Below are positions 1-8,304 of a DNA stretch of 64,000 bases, piece by piece. The notes beneath the pieces were generated by a model, which had not been told where the DNA came from, made no database searches, and was given only the letters and a program-made list of their open reading frames with translations. The position numbers were made by a program, and so were the translations under genes. Location: the NCBI GenBank assembly GCA_020099315.1, contig CP083650.1, positions 744,001 to 808,000 of the forward strand. Direction: 5' to 3'. Source of the stretch: Citrobacter europaeus (GTDB lineage: Bacteria; Pseudomonadota; Gammaproteobacteria; Enterobacterales; Enterobacteriaceae). The first letter of the stretch is position 1, and every line of letters begins with the position of its first letter.

Positions 1-2
1 AA

Positions 3-506
3 ATACTGACGGCATCTTTTATTATGCTTCTGGCTGTTTCGGCACAGGCTGCGATGAAGATGGAACGCCAACAGATTTCAAAACTGAATTTAAGCCTTGA
101 AATTCCGCAGACGCTCACGCCGATGCCGGACGAAATGGCAAAAATCAAATACCCTTCTGAAAACCGTCCACAGGTGATTTACGGTGACGAACGCGGTAAG
201 GCGTCTTTAGGTATTACCGCCGGGCGCAACGCGTTGCCTGCCGCTCAGTTGGATGTGGCAAAGGATGCGACACTGAAAATGCTGACCAACTTCAACCCGC
301 AGGCCGAACCTGTCACGGTTGACGGACATAAAGCGTGGCTGATTACCTTCCGTTCTCAAGCGCCGGATACTGAAATTCTCAATATGCTGCTGATTACCTC
401 GCAAAACGAGAAAGCGGTGCAGGTCTCCTTCAATATGACCAAAGATCTGGTGGCTCAGTATCAGGAAGCCGCAAAAGCGTCGTTACTGTCACTGAAGTTT
501 GAATAA
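3..506 (+). CDS. Secreted DcrB/PsbP-like small protein (5' end outside window)
   Basis: The frame is open to the left edge of the window. The first visible residues (ILTASFIMLLAVSAQA) read as the hydrophobic core and AQA cleavage site of a Sec signal peptide, so the true start lies upstream and the ATG at 24 is probably internal. About 145 mature residues follow: alternating strands, no cysteines, no recognisable catalytic motif. The layout (exported, small, ending in a helix plus the strand LLSLKFE) resembles the DcrB/PsbP-like fold, but this is a weak resemblance by eye. It lies next to gcd on the opposite strand, convergent with it, where I would expect cueO in E. coli; what lies to the left cannot be seen. 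Function unknown; a periplasmic location is inferred from the signal peptide. Confidence 0.6.
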   Translation: MLTASFIMLLAVSAQAAMKMERQQISKLNLSLEIPQTLTPMPDEMAKIKYPSENRPQVIYGDERGKASLGITAGRNALPAAQLDVAKDATLKMLTNFNPQAEPVTVDGHKAWLITFRSQAPDTEILNMLLITSQNEKAVQVSFNMTKDLVAQYQEAAKASLLSLKFE

Positions 507-536
507 AAAAACGCCCGCTGAATAGCGGGCGTTTTC
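507..536. terminator. Bidirectional intrinsic terminator between the DcrB-like gene and gcd
   Basis: A perfect hairpin (ACGCCCGCT, loop GAAT, AGCGGGCGT) is flanked by an A-run on the left and a T-run on the right. It can therefore end both the plus-strand gene and gcd, which converge here within 34 bases. Confidence 0.85.
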
Positions 537-540
537 CATT

Positions 541-2931
541 TTACTTCGCGTCGTCCGGCAAGGCATATGCCACGATATAATCGCCCATCTTCGTACCAAA
601 TGAGCCGTGGCCCCCAGCGGAAATCACCACATACTGCTTACCGTTCACTTCATAGGTCATCGGCGTTGCCTGACCACCGGCCGGCAGACGGCCCTGCCAC
701 AGTTTTTCACCGTTACTCATGTTGTACGCACGCAAATAGTTATCCGCCGTCGCAGCGATAAACAGCACGTTCCCCGCGGTGGAGATAGGTCCGCCCAGCA
801 TCGGCATCCCCATATTGAACGGCACCGGAACCGGCATTGGGAACGGCATGCTGTCTTGTGGCGTACCTATACGTTTTTTCCACACCACGTGATTGGTTTT
901 CAGGTCCACCGCGGAGATATAACCCCATGCTGGCTGCTTACACGGCAGGCCAAATGGTGAAAGGAACGGATTGAGCGTTACGCCGAACGGTACGCCGTAT
1001 TGCGGCTGAATACCGGACTCCGTGCCTGTACCTTTGGCGTCTTTTGGCGGTTCCATTGGGTTGCCGGGACCGCGTGGGATCAGCTTCGAAACAAACGGCA
1101 GCGCCATTGGGTTGGCAATGGCGACCTGACGGTTAGGATCAACAGAGATGCCGCCCCATTCGAACATGCCGAGATTACCCGGGAACACCAGTGTGCCCTG
1201 CTCTGAAGGTGGGGTAAAAATGCCCTCATAGCGCAACTGATGGAACATTACACGGCACACCAGCTGGTCAAACATGGTTGCGCCCCACATATCCGCGCCA
1301 CTGAGATCTTTATGCGGACGGAAGCTGAGGTCGGAGAACGGCTGGGTTTTGCTGACATAATCACCTTTGGCTGCCCCTTGCGGCACCGGTTTTTCCGGGG
1401 CTGGCACCACCAGTTCACCATTACGGCGATCGAGCACAAAGATATTCCCGGTTTTTGCCGGGGCATAAATGACCGGAACTTTCTCTCCGTTGACGTTGAT
1501 ATCCGCCAGAGTTGGCTGCGCCGGTAAGTCCATATCCCACAGATCGTGGTGAACGGTCTGATAGCTCCAGGCCAATTTCCCGGTAGTGGCATTTAACGCC
1601 AGGATGGAGCTGGCATAACGTTCCTGCTCCGGTGTGCGGTTACCGCCCCAGATATCCGGCGTGGTGACGCCCATGGGCAGATATACCAGATCCAGCTTCG
1701 CGTCGTAGGCCGCAGGCGCCCAGGAGTTCGGCGAGTTAAAGGTGAAGGTATGTTCATCCGAAGGGATGAAATTAGGATCTTTGGCGCCTGGGTCGAACGC
1801 CCACAGCAGCTTACCGGTATTCACATCGAAGCCACGGATAACGCCGGAGGTTTCGCGGGTGGAGAAGTTATCAGTCACCGACCCGGCAATCACAATGGTT
1901 TTATCAGTGATGATGGGCGGTGACGTTGGCTCATACAGACCCGGCGTGGTATCCGGCATATTGGTCTGCAGATTCAAAATGCCTTTATTGGCGAAGGTTT
2001 CACACAGCTTGCCGGTCTCGGCATTCAATGCAAACAGTCGCCCATCATTGACCGGTAAAAGGATACGGCGCGGACAGTCGGCCATCACCTCTGCTGAAGC
2101 CGTATCCGGTCTGGCTTCATGATAGGAAACGCCGCGACAAGTTACGTGCTGGAAGCTGGTATTGGTATTAAGTTGAGGATCGAAATGCCACTTCTCTTTA
2201 CCGCTGGCCGCGTCCAGGGCAAACAGTCGCTGGTGGGCGGTACACAGAAAAAGGGTATCGCCTACTTTTATGGGCGTAACTTCATTGGTGATTTCACCGG
2301 GATCGTTGGGTTGTTTTAAATCCCCGGTACGAAATACCCAGGCTTCTTTCAACTGATGAACGTTGTCTGCGTTGATTTGTTTCAACGGAGAGTAGCGTTG
2401 ACCTTCCTGATTGCGACCGTAAGCCGGCCAGTCTTCATCGGCAACCGGAGAGATAGCCTCAGCCTCGGTGGCATCAGCACTCAGCATACCGTGAACCTCT
2501 TGTGGGTCGTTGAAGCCAGCCCAGGTCAGGATACCGCCGCTAATCAGCAGGGCCACCACCAGCCCCGCTACTGCGCCACTGGAAGGGATAATCAGGCGAC
2601 GCCAGACGAAAGGCAGGATAAGCCAGATACCAAAGAAGACCAGGATGTCGCTACGCGGCGTCAGCGCCCAGAAATCAAAGCCGACCTCCCATACGCCCCA
2701 AATCATGGTGGCGAGAAGCAGGGCGGCATACAGCCAAAGGGCAGAGCGTTTACTGCGCCATAACAGAAGCGCCACACCGAGCATGGCGAGGCCCGCGATC
2801 GGGTAATACCAGGAGCCGCCAATGGCGACGAGCCAGCCTCCGCCAATCAGGAGATACAGTCCACAAAGTGCCGCGAACACGGCGCTCAGGGTCACGATAA
2901 GCCGTTGAGAACGTACGTTGTTATTTGCCAT
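541..2931 (-). CDS. gcd: Membrane-bound quinoprotein glucose dehydrogenase
   Basis: Oxidises glucose to gluconolactone on the periplasmic face of the inner membrane, using PQQ and passing electrons to ubiquinone. The first ~140 residues hold five hydrophobic segments (membrane anchor). The rest is the eight-bladed PQQ propeller, with the motifs WPAYGRNQEGQR near residue 170, TCRGVSYH, and GGPISTAGNVLF near the C-terminus. The protein is 796 aa from the chosen start (MANNNVRSQ), the length of the E. coli enzyme; an in-frame ATG five codons upstream adds MMVFF and is less likely. No PQQ biosynthesis genes are in the window; E. coli makes only apoenzyme, and whether this organism makes PQQ cannot be told here. 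Transcribed divergently from hpt across a 203-base region with a CRP-like palindrome. Confidence 0.97.
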   Translation of the reverse strand: MANNNVRSQRLIVTLSAVFAALCGLYLLIGGGWLVAIGGSWYYPIAGLAMLGVALLLWRSKRSALWLYAALLLATMIWGVWEVGFDFWALTPRSDILVFFGIWLILPFVWRRLIIPSSGAVAGLVVALLISGGILTWAGFNDPQEVHGMLSADATEAEAISPVADEDWPAYGRNQEGQRYSPLKQINADNVHQLKEAWVFRTGDLKQPNDPGEITNEVTPIKVGDTLFLCTAHQRLFALDAASGKEKWHFDPQLNTNTSFQHVTCRGVSYHEARPDTASAEVMADCPRRILLPVNDGRLFALNAETGKLCETFANKGILNLQTNMPDTTPGLYEPTSPPIITDKTIVIAGSVTDNFSTRETSGVIRGFDVNTGKLLWAFDPGAKDPNFIPSDEHTFTFNSPNSWAPAAYDAKLDLVYLPMGVTTPDIWGGNRTPEQERYASSILALNATTGKLAWSYQTVHHDLWDMDLPAQPTLADINVNGEKVPVIYAPAKTGNIFVLDRRNGELVVPAPEKPVPQGAAKGDYVSKTQPFSDLSFRPHKDLSGADMWGATMFDQLVCRVMFHQLRYEGIFTPPSEQGTLVFPGNLGMFEWGGISVDPNRQVAIANPMALPFVSKLIPRGPGNPMEPPKDAKGTGTESGIQPQYGVPFGVTLNPFLSPFGLPCKQPAWGYISAVDLKTNHVVWKKRIGTPQDSMPFPMPVPVPFNMGMPMLGGPISTAGNVLFIAATADNYLRAYNMSNGEKLWQGRLPAGGQATPMTYEVNGKQYVVISAGGHGSFGTKMGDYIVAYALPDDAK

Positions 2932-2990
2932 AAAAAATACCATCACATGTGTTATTTCTTTAATAGCAGTTAATTATAGGAGCTAAAACG

Positions 2991-3006
2991 CGTGACCATT
3001 GTCACA
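2991..3006. promoter_or_regulatory. Candidate CRP site between gcd and hpt
   Basis: CGTGACCATTGTCACA matches the CRP consensus TGTGA-N6-TCACA at nine of ten half-site positions. It lies 60 bases upstream of the gcd start and about 45 bases before the hpt -10 element. cAMP-CRP control of gcd/hpt is described in E. coli; binding here is inferred from sequence only. Confidence 0.6.
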
Positions 3007-3048
3007 TTATGAACTTTATCAACAGATGCCGCGTATGAATGCTTTTGC

Positions 3049-3057
3049 TGGTATACT
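3049..3057 (+). promoter_or_regulatory. hpt extended -10 promoter element
   Basis: TGGTATACT is an extended -10 (TGn plus TATACT). No good -35 is seen at 17 bases, consistent with an extended -10 promoter that depends on an activator such as CRP at the site ~45 bases upstream. The transcription start would be near 3064, giving a leader of about 70 bases. Confidence 0.45.
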
Positions 3058-3134
3058 GCGTGCCTTGCGCTTAGATGCTGGCTTATTAAAAGTAAGCATT
3101 AAGTGATTTGTTTTTAAATCATATGGTTAGAGAT

Positions 3135-3671
3135 ATGAAACATACTGTTGAAGTCATGATCCCGGAAGCGGAGATCAAAGCGCGTATTGCTGAACTGGGA
3201 CGTCAGATTAACGAACGTTATAAGGACAGCGGCAGCGATATGGTGCTGGTTGGTCTGTTACGCGGCTCATTTATGTTTATGGCGGACCTGTGCCGTGAAG
3301 TGCATGTCTCCCACGAAGTCGATTTCATGACTGCATCCAGCTATGGCAGCGGCATGTCTACCACGCGTGATGTTAAAATCCTGAAAGACCTGGATGAAGA
3401 CATTCGTGGCAAGGACGTGCTGATTGTCGAAGACATCATCGACTCCGGCAACACGCTGTCTAAAGTGCGTGAGATTCTGAGCCTGCGCGAGCCGAAATCC
3501 CTGGCTATCTGTACGCTGCTGGATAAACCTTCCCGTCGCGAAGTGGATGTTCCGGTTGAGTTTATCGGATTCTCTATTCCAGATGAGTTTGTTGTCGGCT
3601 ACGGCATTGACTATGCCCAGCGTTATCGCCATCTGCCGTACGTTGGCAAAGTGGTGCTGCTGGACGAGTAA
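3135..3671 (+). CDS. hpt: Hypoxanthine phosphoribosyltransferase
   Basis: Purine salvage enzyme that transfers phosphoribose from PRPP to hypoxanthine (and weakly guanine), giving IMP; cytoplasmic. The PRPP-binding loop VLIVEDIIDSGNT is at residues ~99-111, the flexible-loop region SSYGSGMSTTRD at ~73-84, and the base-recognition part (VGYGIDYAQ) near the C-terminus. From MKHTVEV the protein is 178 aa, the E. coli length; ATGs upstream at 3108 and 3123 would add residues the family lacks. Diverges from gcd; ends in a hairpin terminator shared with the converging RCC1-repeat gene. Confidence 0.97.
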   Translation: MKHTVEVMIPEAEIKARIAELGRQINERYKDSGSDMVLVGLLRGSFMFMADLCREVHVSHEVDFMTASSYGSGMSTTRDVKILKDLDEDIRGKDVLIVEDIIDSGNTLSKVREILSLREPKSLAICTLLDKPSRREVDVPVEFIGFSIPDEFVVGYGIDYAQRYRHLPYVGKVVLLDE

Positions 3672-3674
3672 TGA

Positions 3675-3702
3675 TAAACCGCGCCATTCCGGCGCGGTTT
3701 TA
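3675..3702. terminator. Intrinsic terminator between hpt and the RCC1-repeat gene
   Basis: AACCGCGCC, loop ATTCC, GGCGCGGTT, with T residues on the right and an A-run on the left. The converging genes end within 40 bases of each other, so it can serve both strands. Confidence 0.85.
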
Positions 3703-3709
3703 GACTATT

Positions 3710-5044
3710 TTATTCTGCTACGTAGGATATATGGCCCTGCAAATCGTCAGGCAGGTCATTCATGCTACCTCCATACCACTGTTCGCCCCAGACCACCACC
3801 GTGTTGTCTTCTTTGATTGCGCAGAAACTGTTGCCGTTGGAATAAACGCCGCACACGTTGGTTAACTGTTCTTCCAGCCCTGCGGTGGTGTAGATCCCCC
3901 AGCCGGTGACGGTGCCGTCGCTTTTCAGCGCGGCGAAGGCGCCGCGAATCCCGGAGAGGGCGACCACATTATTCAACCCCTCAGGAACTTTACCCGAGGT
4001 GGGGCCGCCCCAGGCCATTACGGTGCCGTTTTCGCGTAAAACGGCGACGGCGGTTTCACCGGCCACCTGGACATCGACAATGTCGGTAAGGGCGGCGATG
4101 TCGGGGGGAACCTGCTCGCAACCATAACCACTCTCCCCCCAGGCTACGACAGAGCCATTGGCTCGCCGCGCAGCATAAAATGTAAGAGACCCTTTTATGT
4201 CGTCAATATCCTCCAGTGCGGCAATTTCGTCGGGGAGATCCATGCCACTTTGATAGTTTCCCCAACTCACTACTTTGCGTACTTTAAACTCCCGGATGGC
4301 GGCGAATCCATAACCTGAAGCTGCAACATCGACTATATCGGTCATGGCGGCAATATCTGGCGGCATGGGAGTAGTTCTGTTTCCCCAGGACGCTACCTGT
4401 CCGGTATTTCTTAATACGGCAAAATCAAAGCCCGAATAGATGTTTTTGACATCCGTTAACGAGGCGATATCTGCCGGAGGTAAAAAGGCGTCTGCGCCCC
4501 AGGTGACGATGTTCCCTTGCTTCCCAAGAGCGCAAATGGCGTCAGCGGCTCCTTTGACCTGCTGGATATCCAGTTCTTGTATATTATCCGGGACATTAAG
4601 TTCATTTTTCGCATTGCTGCCCCAAGCAACCACCTGATTCTCGCCGTTAACGGCTAACAGGACCTGGTCTGTGCCAGCGGCTAAACGAATATTATGATTT
4701 TTAGTGTCGTCAGGTGATACTCCTCTCGCTACACCTCCCCAGGATGTCACCTGTCCATTATTTTTGATGGCAACAACAGCATCTCCATTACTTGATATAT
4801 TGGCAATATTGAGGATGACCGTTTCATTATTCAGGGTGGCAATAATACGCTGGTTGGGATCGGTATCGGTAAAATATTTAGCTGTGATAGTATTTGTTTC
4901 ATTTTCATATCGCCACTGAATGTCTATCGGTTCTAGCGTGCTGCTGTCCAGCGCTACGATCTTTTTTCTGGCATACAGCCACGTACTGGTATTATTGGTC
5001 CTGGCACCCATAATTTTAAATGCTTTTACCGGTTTGGTCGTCAT
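3710..5044 (-). CDS. RCC1/BLIP-II-like repeat protein, likely beta-propeller, accessory
   Basis: A 444 aa protein dominated by nine copies of a ~40-residue repeat ending in a strand of the form G-x-V-x-x-W-G. The tryptophans of the WG pairs are at residues 102, 141, 182, 220, 261, 302, 345, 382 and 419 (spacings 37-43). Each is preceded by 'A-x-x-x-x-G-T-V', for example AALKSDGTVTGWG and AVLRENGTVMAWG. This is the signature of RCC1 propellers and of the shorter bacterial version in the Streptomyces beta-lactamase inhibitor BLIP-II. Residues 1-~85 precede the repeats and I do not recognise them. There is no signal peptide or membrane segment. A GGAGT ribosome site lies seven bases before the ATG. 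Inserted between hpt and can, which are neighbours in E. coli K-12, so it is probably accessory. Propellers of this type usually bind proteins; the partner is unknown. Some RCC1 proteins of pathogens are secreted effectors, but nothing here shows secretion. Confidence 0.8.
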   Translation of the reverse strand: MTTKPVKAFKIMGARTNNTSTWLYARKKIVALDSSTLEPIDIQWRYENETNTITAKYFTDTDPNQRIIATLNNETVILNIANISSNGDAVVAIKNNGQVTSWGGVARGVSPDDTKNHNIRLAAGTDQVLLAVNGENQVVAWGSNAKNELNVPDNIQELDIQQVKGAADAICALGKQGNIVTWGADAFLPPADIASLTDVKNIYSGFDFAVLRNTGQVASWGNRTTPMPPDIAAMTDIVDVAASGYGFAAIREFKVRKVVSWGNYQSGMDLPDEIAALEDIDDIKGSLTFYAARRANGSVVAWGESGYGCEQVPPDIAALTDIVDVQVAGETAVAVLRENGTVMAWGGPTSGKVPEGLNNVVALSGIRGAFAALKSDGTVTGWGIYTTAGLEEQLTNVCGVYSNGNSFCAIKEDNTVVVWGEQWYGGSMNDLPDDLQGHISYVAE

Positions 5045-5205
5045 CTTTTACTCCATTGCTTATATTGGATGGAATTGCTTTATTAAGGAAAAAAATTCAA
5101 AGAAACAATCTCTTTGCGGTGGGAGGACTGTAAGCTAAAAGAGTTAGAGGGTTACGTGACAGGAAACATGAAAATGCTATGCGAGCGCATAATTAAGAAT
5201 ATATT

Positions 5206-5228
5206 AAAGCGCACCGAATGTGCGCTTA
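5206..5228 (-). terminator. Intrinsic terminator of can
   Basis: AAGCGCAC, loop ATTCG, GTGCGCTT read on the minus strand, immediately after the can stop and followed by an AT-rich tail. The spacer from 5045 to 5205 upstream of the RCC1-repeat gene shows no other gene. Confidence 0.65.
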
Positions 5229-5234
5229 AGAACG

Positions 5235-5897
5235 TTATTTATGATTCACATGCTTGAGCTTGAGATTGGCAATTCCCGAGCGGTAACGCTGCTCCAGTGT
5301 TTCGCGGTTGGTGGCGGTCACTTCCAGATTGCGCAGCAGCCCGTCGTGAATACCATACGCCCAGCCGTGAATGGTAACTTTCTGGCTGCGCTTCCACGCG
5401 GATTGCATGATGGTTGAATGGCCCAGGTTATATACCTGCTCCATGACGTTGAGTTCGCACAGGGTGTCCATGCGACGTTCCTGCGGCATTTCGCCCAACA
5501 GTGAGCTATGTTTGAACCAGATATCCCGGATGTGCAGTAACCAGTTATCAATCAGCCCCTGTTCTTTATTTTCAATCGCTGCCTGGACGCCGCCGCATCC
5601 GTAGTGGCCGCAAATAATGATATGCTCGACTTTCAGAACATCAACGGCATACTGAACGACAGAAAGACAGTTAAGATCGGTATGGATCACCAGGTTGGCC
5701 ACGTTACGGTGAACAAACAGTTCGCCAGGCTCAAGGCCGGTCAGGCGTTCGGCTGGTACGCGGCTGTCAGAGCAGCCAATCCACAGAAAGCGCGGGTTTT
5801 GCGCTTGCGCGAGTTTGCCAAAAAATCCGGGATCCTCTTCTACCAGCATCTTTGACCATAGTGCATTGTTGCTGATGAGTGTATCTATGTCTTTCAT
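5235..5897 (-). CDS. can: Beta-class carbonic anhydrase
   Basis: Interconverts CO2 and bicarbonate in the cytoplasm and is needed for growth in air because biosynthetic carboxylations need bicarbonate. Zinc ligands C42, D44 (GCSDSR), H98 and C101 (CGHYGCGG) are all present, with R46 completing the Asp-Arg dyad. The start chosen (MKDIDTL) gives 220 aa, the E. coli length. A longer frame from 5957 would add 20 residues not found in the family. Divergent from yadG, with about 108 bases shared between the two starts. Confidence 0.96.
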   Translation of the reverse strand: MKDIDTLISNNALWSKMLVEEDPGFFGKLAQAQNPRFLWIGCSDSRVPAERLTGLEPGELFVHRNVANLVIHTDLNCLSVVQYAVDVLKVEHIIICGHYGCGGVQAAIENKEQGLIDNWLLHIRDIWFKHSSLLGEMPQERRMDTLCELNVMEQVYNLGHSTIMQSAWKRSQKVTIHGWAYGIHDGLLRNLEVTATNRETLEQRYRSGIANLKLKHVNHK

Positions 5898-6005
5898 GGA
5901 GTTGTACGACCCGAAGCCAGATAAATTCGATGGGCTAATATAGGGTAACTCCAGCATTAATTAAACTATATATAAAATGTCAGAACGTAAGGTAAGTAAA
6001 AAACC

Positions 6006-6932
6006 ATGACCATTGCTCTGGAACTTCAACAACTTAAAAAAACCTATCCCGGTGGCGTTCAGGCGCTACGCGGCATAGATTTGCAAGTCGAAGCGGGTGA
6101 TTTTTATGCGCTTTTGGGACCGAATGGCGCAGGTAAATCTACCACCATCGGCATTATCAGTTCGCTGGTGAATAAAACTTCCGGACGGGTAAGCGTCTTC
6201 GGCTACGATCTCGATAAAGATACGGTTAACGCTAAACGTCAGCTTGGTCTGGTGCCACAGGAGTTTAACTTTAACCCGTTTGAAACCGTGCAGCAGATCG
6301 TGGTCAACCAGGCAGGCTACTACGGCGTTGAGCATAAAGAAGCCGTTAAGCGTAGCGAAATATATCTAAAACAGCTCGACTTGTGGGAAAAACGTAACGA
6401 ACGTGCGCGTATGCTTTCCGGCGGGATGAAACGTCGTCTGATGATCGCGCGGGCGCTGATGCATCAGCCAAAACTGTTGATTCTCGATGAGCCGACGGCG
6501 GGCGTCGACATTGAGCTGCGTCGTTCAATGTGGGGCTTTTTAAAAGATTTAAACGACAAAGGCACCACGATTATTCTGACCACCCACTATCTCGAAGAAG
6601 CGGAAATGCTGTGTCGTAATATCGGTATTATTCAGCACGGCGAGCTGGTGGAAAATACCTCCATGAAGAGCCTGCTCTCTAAACTGAAATCCGAAACTTT
6701 TATCCTCGATCTGGCGCCGAAAAGCCCGCTGCCAAAACTGGAAGGTTATCAGTACCGGCTGGTGGATACCTCCACGCTGGAAGTGGAAGTTCTGCGTGAA
6801 CAGGGGGTCAACAGCGTGTTCTCACAGCTGAGCGCCCAGGGGGTACAGGTATTGAGTATGCGCAACAAGGCGAACCGACTGGAGGAACTGTTTGTTTCCC
6901 TGGTGCATGAAAAACAAGGAGATCGCGCATGA
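6006..6932 (+). CDS. yadG: ABC exporter ATP-binding protein YadG
   Basis: ATPase of an ABC-2-type exporter. Walker A GPNGAGKST at residues 38-46, signature LSGGMKRR near 138, Walker B LLILDEP near 158 and the switch histidine in TTHYLEEAE near 198. The final ~80 residues form the extra C-terminal domain typical of drug/lipid exporter ATPases. 308 aa, as in E. coli. Overlaps yadH by four bases (ATGA), so the two subunits are translationally coupled. The substrate is not known. Confidence 0.96.
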   Translation: MTIALELQQLKKTYPGGVQALRGIDLQVEAGDFYALLGPNGAGKSTTIGIISSLVNKTSGRVSVFGYDLDKDTVNAKRQLGLVPQEFNFNPFETVQQIVVNQAGYYGVEHKEAVKRSEIYLKQLDLWEKRNERARMLSGGMKRRLMIARALMHQPKLLILDEPTAGVDIELRRSMWGFLKDLNDKGTTIILTTHYLEEAEMLCRNIGIIQHGELVENTSMKSLLSKLKSETFILDLAPKSPLPKLEGYQYRLVDTSTLEVEVLREQGVNSVFSQLSAQGVQVLSMRNKANRLEELFVSLVHEKQGDRA

Positions 6933-7699
6933 TGCAGCTTTACTGGGTAGCGCTGAAAAGCATCTGGGCGAAAGAGATCCACCGCTTTATGCGGATCTGG
7001 ATCCAAACGCTGGTTCCTCCGGTCATTACCATGACGCTCTATTTTATTATCTTCGGTAATTTGATCGGCTCGCGTATCGGTGAAATGCACGGTTTTAGCT
7101 ACATGCAGTTTATCGTGCCGGGGCTGATTATGATGGCGGTGATCACCAACTCGTACGCTAACGTGGCATCGTCATTCTTTAGCGCCAAGTTTCAGCGCAA
7201 TATTGAAGAACTGCTGGTCGCCCCGGTGCCGACGCACGTGATCATCGCCGGTTTTGTCGGCGGCGGCGTGGCGCGCGGCCTGTGCGTAGGCATTCTGGTC
7301 ACGGCTATCTCACTGTTCTTCGTGCCGTTCCAGGTGCACTCGTGGGTCTTTGTAGCGCTTACGCTGGTGCTGACGGCGGTGTTGTTCTCGCTGGCCGGAT
7401 TGTTGAACGCGGTTTTCGCTAAAACCTTTGACGATATCAGCCTGATCCCGACTTTCGTGCTGACGCCGCTGACCTATCTGGGTGGCGTGTTCTATTCGTT
7501 AACGCTGCTGCCGCCTTTCTGGCAGGGACTGTCGCATCTGAACCCGATTGTCTACATGATTAGCGGTTTCCGCTACGGCTTCCTGGGTATTCATGATGTT
7601 CCGCTGGTCACCACGTTTGGCGTGCTGGTGGTGTTCATTGCAGCGTTTTACCTGCTGTGCTGGTACCTGATTCAGCGCGGACGCGGCCTGCGTAGCTAA
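6929..7699 (+). CDS. yadH: ABC-2 exporter permease YadH
   Basis: Membrane partner of YadG: 256 aa with six hydrophobic segments and the ABC-2 signature region (FDDISLIPTFVLTPLTYLGG) before the last helices. A short amphipathic N-terminus (AKEIHRFMRIW) fits the interfacial helix of this family. Starts inside the yadG stop codon. A hairpin follows the stop. The substrate is not established for the E. coli orthologue. Confidence 0.96.
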   Translation: MMQLYWVALKSIWAKEIHRFMRIWIQTLVPPVITMTLYFIIFGNLIGSRIGEMHGFSYMQFIVPGLIMMAVITNSYANVASSFFSAKFQRNIEELLVAPVPTHVIIAGFVGGGVARGLCVGILVTAISLFFVPFQVHSWVFVALTLVLTAVLFSLAGLLNAVFAKTFDDISLIPTFVLTPLTYLGGVFYSLTLLPPFWQGLSHLNPIVYMISGFRYGFLGIHDVPLVTTFGVLVVFIAAFYLLCWYLIQRGRGLRS

Positions 7700-7705
7700 T
7701 TCTTT

Positions 7706-7738
7706 CTTCCTCTCCCTGGCCGGGAGAGGAAGACTTTT
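7706..7738 (+). terminator. Hairpin after yadH
   Basis: An 11-bp stem (CTTCCTCTCCC / GGGAGAGGAAG) with a 5-base loop follows the yadH stop at once. The tail ACTTTTG is only weakly U-rich, so termination may be partial. Confidence 0.55.
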
Positions 7739-7802
7739 GATGCTTATCACCATTACCGATTTATCACCCTGATAAACTACTTGCCTGCTAAGGAGGTAGG
7801 CA

Positions 7803-8243
7803 ATGTTAGGTTGGGTAATTACCTGTCATGACGATAAGGCACAGGACATGCTGCATCGTCTGGAGAAAAAGTACGGCCCGTTGGTCCAATGCCAGGCGGT
7901 AAGCTTTTGGCGTGGACTCAGTTCGAATATGCTAAGCCGCATGATGTGTCATGCCCTGCATGCCACCGACTCAGGCGAGGGCGTGATCTTCCTGACGGAT
8001 ATGGCCGGGGCCGCGCCTTACCGCGTCGCTTCGTTAATGAGCCACAAACATTCCCAGTGTGAAGTGATTTCAGGTATCAGCTATCCATTGCTTGAGCGAA
8101 TGATATCGTCGCGGGAATCGATGAGCAGTTCTGCGTTTCGCGATTGCATCGTCGCGCTTGGCGGGCCTGAAGTCTCTAGCCTGTGGCACCAACAACAGAA
8201 AAATCCCCCGTTCGTGTTGAAGCATGATTTGTATGAGTATTAA
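7803..8243 (+). CDS. yadI: PTS EIIA component, mannose/fructose type, YadI
   Basis: 146 aa protein of the mannose-family EIIA fold. The expected phospho-histidine is H9 in WVITCHDDKA. VIFLTDMAGAAPYRVAS near residues 58-74 matches the conserved 'TD..G..P' segment. No EIIB, EIIC or EIID gene is nearby, so this is an orphan EIIA, as in E. coli; its partner is unknown. A strong AAGGAGG ribosome site lies just upstream of the ATG. Confidence 0.92.
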   Translation: MLGWVITCHDDKAQDMLHRLEKKYGPLVQCQAVSFWRGLSSNMLSRMMCHALHATDSGEGVIFLTDMAGAAPYRVASLMSHKHSQCEVISGISYPLLERMISSRESMSSSAFRDCIVALGGPEVSSLWHQQQKNPPFVLKHDLYEY

Positions 8244-8304
8244 TCATTGGTATTGATGGCGCTTTTGCTACAATAGCCGGGGTTTCTCGCCTCGGTTATC
8301 TCAT

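Noticed and set aside
1742..2122. 126-codon frame opposite gcd
   Set aside because: A shadow of the high-GC third codon positions of gcd; the real protein on the minus strand is unmistakable.
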